Source: Cordia subcordata
Taxonomy: Eukaryota; Streptophyta; Magnoliopsida; Boraginales; Cordiaceae
NCBI GenBank assembly: GCA_028554755.1
Contig: JAPTOF010000003.1
Coordinates: 9,371,501-9,435,500 of the forward strand
Direction of reading: 5' to 3'
Length of the DNA: 64,000 nucleotides
Shown here one piece after another: positions 56,405 through 64,000 of the stretch (position 1 is the stretch's first letter; the number at the start of each line of letters is the position of its first letter). Made by a program: the position numbers and the translations under genes. Under the pieces are notes generated by a model. That model saw only the letters and a list, made by a program, of their open reading frames with translations. It did no database searches and was not told the DNA's origin.

Positions 56405-56814
56405 CCTTTTATTGTTATACACATGATGGTCATTGGAGAAGTAATAATATTAATAACTAATCAATACAATCATGCTTAAAAGAAATATTAATGAATAATA
56501 ATGGTATTAATATAATAAGGAATTTTTGTTGTTTGGGTATAATAATATTAGTAAATGAAAAATAGTGTTCATAAATAATATATGAAGATGATGATGTGTT
56601 GTATTTGAAAGGATATTTTGGGCATTTGACAAATAAATTCATTCCCAAGTGGTACTCATCCTAAATTTTAGGTTAAAGTGGCTTTGACCTCCATGTCAAA
56701 ACCACAATAGTAAAAACGTAGTCAATTAGAAAACACGAAGTTAATAAATGTATAAATACTCAACAAGCAGAATATGATCATATTTTCTAATGCAAAGAGT
56801 ATACCTTCTCGTCC

Positions 56815-56938
56815 ATTAACAGCATGTTAATGTTGACAACCTCACTTTCATTAGTAAAGCTGATCACCTTCCAACCATGTATTGCATGCCCTGATTACAA
56901 TTATCCACCATGTCTCATACGGGGGCACCAAATTTGTA
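56815..56938 (-). pseudogene. RPA-like exon on the minus strand
   Basis: The minus strand reads TNLVPPYETWWIIVIRACNT, then after a frame change VISFTNESEVVNINMLLMDE and K, ending at a GTATAC donor at 56814. The pattern W-x-I-x-V-R-A...N-M-L-L-M-D-E-K is that of the first OB-fold exon of plant RPA70-like proteins (compare VIQAVRV...SMDMVLFDEHA in the Helitron at 11220-11289). It suggests a second Helitron or RPA relic in opposite orientation. No further exon was found. Confidence 0.45.
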
Positions 56939-56939
56939 A

Positions 56940-57300
56940 GGTATTCAACTTTTGGAGGTAGAATACACTAATAAGAAGTTACCATAGAACTTAGAAGGCT
57001 TTCTTTAAATTTAAAGAAACAGAAATAGATAAACGTAGGGAATATTAGATACAGACAATTGATAAATAAGAGAATAATATATGTCTAGGGAATAAAGCGG
57101 ATCTATTAACTACATGCACTGTACAAATGCATAAAAATATTGATATCAGTTATTCACATGGATAAAATAGAATATAGATCAAACATGTATATAAACACAG
57201 ACAAAGACATAAAGCAGTAAAATATATCTCATTATGAAGTACTTAGAAGGAATAATGAAGTCCATATGCATAATATATGTAAAGTTAAAGCCCCAAAAAA
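56940..57300. other. AT-rich noncoding DNA
   Basis: No gene, element end or RNA was recognised between the RPA-like exon and the GA repeat. Confidence 0.5.
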
Positions 57301-57305
57301 AAAAA

Positions 57306-57335
57306 AGAGAGAGAAAGAGAGAGAGAGAGAGAGAA
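57306..57335. repeat. (GA)n microsatellite
   Basis: GAGAGAAAGAGAGAGAGAGA follows a poly(A) run and directly precedes the copia LTR at 57354. Confidence 0.9.
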
Positions 57336-57353
57336 GTTGAAGTATATGCATAG

Positions 57354-58640
57354 TGTTATGGATCATGTGGATATTCATAGTCCATTAGTTAATGGTCCAA
57401 GTCCAAGCTCGAGAAGACAAAACCCTGCGGGATTGAAAAGGAAACATTCTTGGAGAGCAAGTTAATGTATTCCTATAAGAAATAGGGGTTTATTTGTTGC
57501 AATTCTACACACATCAATATCAATAAAAGTATTCTTCTCTCCTTTCTCATTCTTGTCTCTTCTCTTATATCCCTATTCTCTTTAGTTTCATAACACATTA
57601 CCAGCACAAAGCTCTGCCAATCATATGAAGAGACCAAGGTAAGTAGTTATTAAACTTTCTTTTTGCTTGTACATGCTACATAGACTCTTAATGGTCTATT
57701 GTGTTATACTTGCGTACTATGTCAAAGAAAAAAATCAACTGCTCGTACATCTTACATAGACTCTTAATAGTATATTGTATAGTGCTTGCATATCGTATCA
57801 ACAATCTCAATTATTCGTACATGTTACTAGACTTTTAATGATCTATTGTATTGTACATGCGTATTATATGAACAAAATTTATTGCCTATACATGGTACAT
57901 AGATTTGTGATCTATTGTACTATATTAGCATAATACAAACAATTTTTTACTACCAATAAGTATTGATCTAGTATACTATATCAGCATGCTATAATCTTTA
58001 TTGCCATAAATACTTACCTGGTGTACTCTTATGGCATATGTTATCAATAGTTACTAGATCTGAAAAAGATCTTAATCTCCTGTTATATCTTATTATTCAG
58101 TTCATATTATAATCTTATTATTTAGTGTTGCACGCCAATTTATCATATTACTTCAACTATTTTCAATCATTATATTATTTGATAACAATTATGAAGTGTT
58201 TGATCTAAAATAAATAAATATATATTGTTCATAATGTCAAATATCATGAACTAAAAGTTCAGTATTTTAATATACTGAGCCTAAATAATTAGCTTGAAAA
58301 GCTCAGATTGACATCCATATGGTCACCAACTCAAAGTCTAACATTTATTGTATCAGGCAATGAATATGATATAACCCTTTGAGGTTAAAGTCCATATGGA
58401 TAATATGAATTATTGAGAGATAATTTGTAGAAGAAAATTATGCATCCTAAAGGATTGCGATAAGTTAATGATATTTCTTCATTATCTCCATTGAGGCTTT
58501 AAGCCTGAGTTTAATTGATAAAGGATTTTTAGATCCTAAAATACAAATATCTAAAGGCAATATTTCGAACTCGCGATGAATAAATTTAATTGCTACTGTA
58601 GAATTTTGATGTTGAAAGCGAGTATGAATCCGCAATGATC
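57354..58640 (+). mobile_element. Copia-type LTR with primer-binding site and truncated leader
   Basis: The LTR at 57354-57595 begins TGTTATGGATCATGTGG and ends TTTAGTTTCATAACA. The last bases mirror the first, as is common for this LTR type. It is followed by CATTACCAGCACAAAGCTC, resembling the TTATCAGCACGAAGCTC region after LTRs of some plant copia elements. The downstream region to about 58640 has no readable gag, and no 3' LTR was found. The element is therefore a truncated 5' part. The leader contains a degenerate tandem repeat. Confidence 0.55.
57666..57965 (+). repeat. Degenerate tandem repeat in the copia leader
   Basis: Four units begin at about 57666, 57742, 57814 and 57895 with CKYGTACATGNTACATAGA-like wording, then TTAATGGTCTATTGTRTTRT. 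The unit length is 72 to 81 bp. Confidence 0.75.
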
Positions 58641-58792
58641 CCACAAAGAATTAGATGAATTAATGATGGTCTTCTTCTCCGATGATGCAGGACCTACAAG
58701 GCAAGGCTTCACACTGATGGGGGTTTGGCGCTAGCCTCTCAGACAATCAAGTTAATATGTATTAGCTGATTGGATGTAAAAAAGAGGAGGGG

Positions 58793-58823
<31 letters not shown>

Positions 58824-59242
58824 GGAGAGGGAGAAAGAGAAGAAAGAGAGCTTGTGTATCTCTTTTAGCCTCTTTTTTTTTTTTTGCATGGAATGACTTA
58901 CCCTTTTGTTTGTGTGTTTGGGGCTATTTATAGGGTGTCCTCTTGGACATGTGGTCTTTTTAAAGTTAGTACCGTACATTTATGATCAGGATAGCCTAAT
59001 AATTATCAGGATGTAAATCCCCTTATTAAGATACAATGTTCCAGGTTGATTCAGATGCGATGCCCCTAGGGATAAGGAGAACTTCATAGGTGGTCGTATT
59101 TTGAGTAATCTAGTGGGATCGATTTGGGTTGGGGACTACATAGCCCAATCCCTATCATTAACCTATTTAGTTGCGGCCATCCTTGGAGCTTAGCCAGGTC
59201 GGGCATGACTAAACTTCTTTGTTTGATTGCTTGATCTCTTAC
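58641..59242 (-). promoter_or_regulatory. LTR-like promoter region on the minus strand with GA tract
   Basis: On the minus strand CCTATAAATAGCCCC (58920-58934) is a good TATA box. About 90 bases downstream on that strand lies a (CT)n tract (GA on the plus strand, 58786-58850), as in plant leaders. The flanking wording (GATGCAGGACCTACAAGGCA on the plus strand) is of a repetitive type. The segment is probably an LTR remnant. Its ends were not found. Confidence 0.35.
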
Positions 59243-60846
59243 TGATGTGTACTCGATGGTGTGTGGAAATGAAGCACAAATATAACCAAGTTTTACACTC
59301 GCAAGCGTACGAATCGTGTCTAGTATAGTGTGTGCACATGGATATCATTTCCACAGAGAGGCTACCTTAGTTTGGTTCTACATGCTTGGTGCCTAAAGGC
59401 AGCTACGTGCGTGAGTTTATTCTTTCTTTAGGATAAAAGAGAGCTTGGGGAAAGGAAAATAAATCTAAGCTAACTAATCTAATAGAGGAACCTAGGGTGC
59501 CAAACTAAGGAAAGAAAGCTCTACAAGGTGAAAGAGAATCAGGGGTGATTGCATTGCAACTAGACTCGGGCTATAATAATGATCCAATCTATCTATGGCT
59601 CGATTGCTCTCTTGGAGACTTTAGCTAACTAACCATGTTATCCATTAGGACTTAGCATGGGTCTATCCCTAAGTAGATCTCTCTAGAGTATAGTGTGATG
59701 CTCATGACCTAGGGTTTTTGGGCTTAGTTAGTTAGGACCTCTTTGGTGTTGATTAACGTCCTACTCGAGACTAATATATTAGTATTGTTTTAGACTAGAG
59801 ATATACTCCTACCACACTAAGTCATCAATTAAGCATATTAATCAACACACATTAGTTGCAATAAGGCTCATGCCATTAGAAGGGATTAAGGCTAAGATGA
59901 TACCACTACCAATAGCATTTAACACTAAAGAACACATGCATCTTCACTTATGTATTCTAACAAACACATAAACATGTTTGATTATCAATACATAGACATA
60001 TTGATTTATACCATTAGTCAATCTAAAGAACCATCTATTAAGAGCCAAAGATATACACAAATCCTTTATTTGTAACCCTAATATAATATACAATAACAAA
60101 CACCCAAAGATCTAGCCTAATCTAACAACATATTTATAAGAAATAGAAAGAGAATAAGAGGAACTCCCATAAATCTTACTTCCAAATCCATACAAATCCT
60201 TCAAATCCTTGTTAGATGCTTTAATCCCAACTTGGTATAGGGTTTAGAATGTGGTTTAGGGTGTTTTGTGAAATAGGAAAGGGTTAGGGTTTTTATTAAG
60301 GTTTTGAAATTAGACTTCCTCCCTTGAAAATGAGTTGAAAATTCACTTTTAAAGCTTCAGCACGCTTTGTCAGACTCCCAGTCGGTCGACCGGCAAGATA
60401 CTTTTGGTTTATCGACAGAATTTCAATGCATTCTAGTCTTGCTAGTCTTCCTCTACTAGTCGACCAATAGGAAAAGGAAAGGTGACCGGCAGAACAAGTT
60501 TTGCCTATGACTTGCTCGTTTTGGCTTCGATTCACGCCCTTTTTTTTTATTGCCTCGTACCGGTTCCGGGAACCTCTAAAGTTATTTTTCTTCATCTTTT
60601 CATCTTCAAATTACCGTCAATCTTTGTCCTTGGGCCTGCACATCTTCAAGCTCACTTCTTTCTCCCAAGATGTGCCTAAAATATGAAATAAAGCATTTAG
60701 TGTAGCATTTATTCATTTTGACACCTATATGCACAAATATGACTAATAGTGCATCAATGCAACCCTAAATGCACTTAAAGAAACTCAAAACACCTTGTGA
60801 AGTGTATGCAAACACTATATACAAAACATGCGACATGCACACATCA
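59243..60846 (-). repeat. 3' LTR of a gag-only LTR element (same family as solo LTRs A and B)
   Basis: On the minus strand the LTR runs from TGATGTGTGCATGTCGC (60846) to CACCATCGAGTACACATCA (59243). It is 1604 bp. Shared wording with solo LTRs A and B includes GCAAGCGTACGAATCGTGT-like sequence near 59302, TAGTATAGTGTGTGC, CTAACAAACACATAAACATG and TGCTCGTTTTGGCTTCGATT near 60512. A polypurine tract borders its right side, so it is a minus-oriented 3' LTR. Confidence 0.7.
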
Positions 60847-60872
60847 ACACCCCCAAACCTTCCCTTTGTATG
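60847..60872 (-). promoter_or_regulatory. Polypurine tract of the gag-only LTR element
   Basis: On the minus strand GGGAAGGTTTGGGGGTGT lies directly upstream of the LTR start TGATGTG. A similar GGACAAGGAAAGTTTAGGTT plus TGGGGGTGTGG occurs at about 61793-61830. The GTTTGGGGGTGT wording is typical of the end of several plant gypsy-type internal regions. Confidence 0.7.
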
Positions 60873-62595
60873 TCGCCAAGCAAGCCTAAACCAAGTTCAT
60901 CCACATGCTTCTCAAAGAGTTGCAAGTTGCATTGACTTGTTATCTTTTTGCCTTCAAGGGGCATAAGGAGTCATTCCTTTCGTGTAAGACTTGCCTAGCC
61001 TTTTTCAGATCCTTTTCTCAATCACAAGGGGTCTTGCATCTCTTGGGAACTTACCAAGTAGCTAGAACCACCAAACTTAGGATTCCAACTCACGCACCTA
61101 AAATGTTGATACTTTGTGCCTTATCAACTAACATGGCCTCTCAACATGCACTTATCCCCAAAGATTCAAGGAAGAGGAAAATACATCACAATGGCTCACA
61201 ATTGACGTAAGAGCCTTATTCACAATACAACGAAATAACAAAAGGGAATACTTGGGTCAAATTGACATTGTGTCACTTGACACTATTCAACATACTTCAC
61301 TTTTTCATCATTTTGTTCCTTTTCAGCTTTTTCTTATTTTTCACTTTTTTTTTCATTTTTTTGCATTTTTCCATTTTTTGCATTTTCTCAATACATAACA
61401 TAAACGAGAAAAAAAGAAAAAGATAAGGCTAAGGCACACTAAAAGGACCAATCAAGAAAGGGGCACTCATATCAACGACCTTTTAAAACACTTTTTTCCA
61501 ATCAAGTTGTGAGCCAACTACAAGGTGCATTCTTAGAAATTTCACTCCCCTTAGTTTTTAAAAGAATTCTCTTTAAAGTCTAGGTCATAGCCCACACTTT
61601 ATTCACTCCTCACAATACACTCTCATCTTCTCCAATCAATTAAGTCAATAACAAAAGCCAACTCTTCAATCAACATAGAGATAAACCAACTCAAAACATG
61701 CAAAAAATTAAAAAATTTGAACATATTTTAAGCAAAAAGAAAGCATGTTATGCAAATCTATCCTAAACAGGATATAAAGAATAAAGGAATAACCACACCC
61801 CCAAACCTAAACTTTCCTTGTCCTTAAGCAAATAGCACAAAACCACACGACAAGCAATCAATATGAAATATATATTGGGAATGTGGAGAGGGATAGATAT
61901 GGTCAAGTAAAAGATGGATAGATACAGCCTTGTTTTCATGCAGTTCGCAAATGCCAACAGTAATCCAATGATCTATTTCTTTACTCCTTAGTAAAAAGCA
62001 CTAATACTCAAAAACAAAGAAGAGATTACTAGTCGATAAAATGCAAGTCCACATTGTCATTTAAAAGATAAGTAAGGATGTATGCAAGGGTATAGGATTG
62101 ATGCACAAATGATGGAATGGACCAAGACCAAGTAAGAGGGCAAAAATCTAACCTATTAAGAATACAAACAAAGTATAACCTAAACTACTAAAAGACAACG
62201 AAAACAAAAACAAACAAAAGCAATCCAATCGACTATATACAAAGCAAGAATAAGTAAAAGAAAACAAATCTACTATATACAAGATGAAAAAGAAGTAGTA
62301 TAACAAGAACAAGAAAAATATAAACAAGCCTAGGACGTCTACTAGTAGCGCTAGATTTAACGCCCTTAGCTGGGCATCAAAGTTAGAGCAAAACATGTTT
62401 AAAGTTATGTGGCACAAATTGCCAGATAATCAATGAAGCACAGAAGGTAGAGGGAAAAAGATCACGCAATAAATAATAGGGCAAAGAATGAACAATGCAA
62501 GCCTTGTCCAATATGTCCTACCCTAAAGTGTGAAAAATGGATGTATGCTCAAATGCTGTAGGGACCATGCAATAATGCAAATTATCATGCCCCAC
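60873..62595 (-). other. Noncoding 3' internal region of the gag-only LTR element
   Basis: About 1.7 kb separates the gag stop from the LTR. No RT, RNase H or integrase motif was found on either strand. It contains TTTTTTGCATTTTT-type low-complexity sequence at 61290-61400 and a second polypurine-like tract near 61800. Confidence 0.55.
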
Positions 62596-64000
62596 TCATT
62601 TACTAACTAACCACCCTATGACTTTCTTTTTATGATCTAAGGCTAAAAACCCACCCTTCCTATGAATCAATGAAAAGTTTGATGCATAAAGAATGGGAAG
62701 AGTATTCACATACCCTACGTGGACATGCTCAAAATGGGAAGGCATAAAAATTTGTTCTCTTGGAGGAGACACAATGACAGGCAAGGAGGAATAATTAGGT
62801 AGAGTGATATGAACTAAAAGAGTTGAAGGAATGGATTTGGAGAAAGAGGAATTAGGATCAAGAATGATGTGCTAAAAAAAGGAATAAGAGTCATTCAAAG
62901 GTCTCTCAAATTCCTCCATTTCATCTTGAAATGTTACACTTGGGAGAAAAACTATGCATTCTCCAACAGATGACTCCAAATCAACACTTGATAAGAGCTC
63001 GTCAAACTCCTTCAATTCATCATTAGCGCTCAATTCAAAGTCCTGCTCCATAACCTCCTTTGATGGGGTTGGTTCAAACATGGGTAGAGGGAAAGAATAG
63101 GACTCAATGGATTTCTCATCATGTAAACATAGATGCTTGGGGGAGGTACGCATACTAAACTCCCTAAAGTGGATTCAAAATGCAATTAAGTACTCAAAAC
63201 ATCAAGATCATCCTCTAAACGTGTTTGAGAAATGGGAAGAAAAGGAAAAATGGGTTCATATGACTCAATGGGAAGTGATGAAAGCACAGGAGGATAGGGT
63301 ACCATTTTCTATAATACATGCTAAAGTACCATTAAGCTCATCTTCCTCCTCCATACAAGATGTAAACTCTCCATCCACCTCTCTCTATATCTCTTTCTCC
63401 CAAACATCATCTTTTTTACCACTAATCTCTTCATCTATAGGCCTTACTCCCATCCCTTCATCCTTGTCTAAAGGTATCTCAACACTCTCTCACGAGTTGC
63501 TCGTTCTCAACTTCTCTATTCAAGTACGTGGCCATTCTGGATAATTGTTTGTTCATCTCTTTTAGTCTCGCAAGGTTGGCATGAATTAGGGATTTGAGGT
63601 ATTCAAACTTCTCATCTTCACGTGAGGTAGACCTAAGAGAAAAGGGTTCAGTTGAACGGAAATGGTAATCATTTTGAGCATAACCATAAAAAAAAACTCT
63701 GGAGAAGAATAAGCGGGAAAAGATGGTGTAGAAGAAAGACTCTCAAATTAAGGAGATGGATAGAATGAAAAGTCATCTTGACCCTAAGATAAAGGTGCAT
63801 GATGTGGCTCCCTAAAATCATGATGACTAGATGAAGATGTATGCATGGGCACATGATTACTGGGGCACTATTAGACTTTGCAAGAAAAATGGGACAAGAA
63901 TTAAAGTCATGGTCACCGCTTCCACAAAGATCACAAAAATAAAAATATGACTCCCTATAATCAAGATAGCTAGATGGAGAGGCATGATTAGATGCTTGAC
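62596..64000 (-). pseudogene. Gag-like ORF of an LTR element, C-terminal half with zinc knuckle
   Basis: The reading is from the right edge on the minus strand. DYRESYFYFCDLCGSGDHDF and NSC contain a CX2CX4HX4C zinc knuckle (63894-63935), the RNA-binding motif of Gag. Next come FEYLKSLIHANLARLKEMNK, QLSRMATYLNREVENEQLV (helical, coiled-coil-like) and, after a shift, LDKDEGMGVRPIDEEISGKK. An acidic stretch follows (63153-62872: SKEVMEQDFELSANDELKEF, DELLSSVDLESS), then one TAG at 62872-62874. The frame continues HIILDPNSSFSKS and VIVSPPREQIFMPSHFEHVH, ending at 62596. The gag ends about 1.7 kb before the LTR without pol, as in gag-only (TR-GAG-type) non-autonomous elements. Frameshifts and one stop break it. 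Confidence 0.6.

Larger units (their letters stand above)
53558..56647 (+). repeat. Duplicated block B (old tandem segmental duplication)
   Basis: This is the partner of 50202-53215. It begins TTTTCATTCAACACACGGAT (block A: TTTTCATTCAACATGTAGAT) and ends GACAAATAAATTCATTCCCA (block A: GACAAATAAATTCACTCCCA). It carries the empty site for the 208-bp MITE, a 274-bp CACTA-type MITE at 54255-54528 and a (TA)n(GAT)n tract. The middle part, 54600-56330, is AT-rich with no supported gene. It includes a T-rich stretch near 55035-55055 and some LTR-like wording near 55440-55800. Confidence 0.7.

Noticed and set aside
58752..58979. Minus-strand open stretch with SLSLSLS run
   Set aside because: It is a translation of the (GA)n microsatellite and its flanks.

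Overview
The window looks like a stretch of a flowering-plant (probably eudicot) nuclear genome. It is AT-rich, nearly gene-free, and filled with nested plant-type transposable elements: Ty1/copia and Ty3/gypsy LTR elements, TRIMs, a Helitron of the plant type carrying an RPA-like gene, hAT- and CACTA-type MITEs, and plant host-gene fragments. One credible host gene is present. It is the 5' end of a Sel1/TPR-like protein gene reading out of the left edge on the minus strand (1-357).

The central result is a nested structure. A plant Helitron runs on the plus strand from about 7.64 kb, where there is a degenerate 5' end, to 42.29 kb, where there is a 3' hairpin and a CTAG-like terminus. Its genes are co-linear but cut into pieces. 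An RPA70-like gene (9.06-18.66 kb) is followed by the Rep/helicase gene (29.7-42.06 kb). Five insertions split them: a 2.1-kb solo LTR (9113-11198), a complete copia element (12187-17011, TSD GTAGG), a complete Tat-type gypsy element (18685-29689, TSD ATATC), a second 2.1-kb solo LTR (31992-34113, TSD ATGAT), and a composite of inverted TRIM units (34375-38398, TSD TTTGC/CTTGC). Removing the insertions leaves a Helitron of about 10.6 kb. Its Rep and helicase catalytic residues are lost, so it is dead.

The gypsy element carries gag, protease, RT, RNase H, a second archaeal-like RNase H and integrase. It also has an antisense spliced extra ORF and a long 3' region with a repeated GC-rich hairpin that also occurs in its LTRs. 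The TRIM composite holds a tRNA-Leu-like sequence, fragments of another gypsy element on both strands, six full or partial plus-oriented TRIM LTRs, a solo LTR, and one minus-oriented TRIM.

Left of the Helitron (0.4-7.6 kb) are a dispersed MITE, LTR-like sequences and the remnant of a spliced B3-domain gene. Right of it (42.3-50 kb) is AT-rich DNA with MITEs, a second Helitron-like 3' end and nested MULE-like inverted repeats. At 50.2-56.6 kb two neighbouring blocks share homology at a constant offset of about 3.4 kb, as expected of an old tandem duplication, and each has collected different small DNA transposons. One pair of loci gives an empty versus filled site. At 56.8 kb is an RPA-like exon on the minus strand, from another Helitron or a host gene. 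At 57.35 kb is a copia LTR with a repeat-bearing leader. From 59.24 kb to the right edge, on the minus strand, is the 3' half of an LTR element with a gag zinc knuckle but no visible pol. Its LTR belongs to the same family as the two solo LTRs inside the Helitron.

All calls come from reading the sequence and from remembered family features. No database search was run, and identities are estimates by eye.
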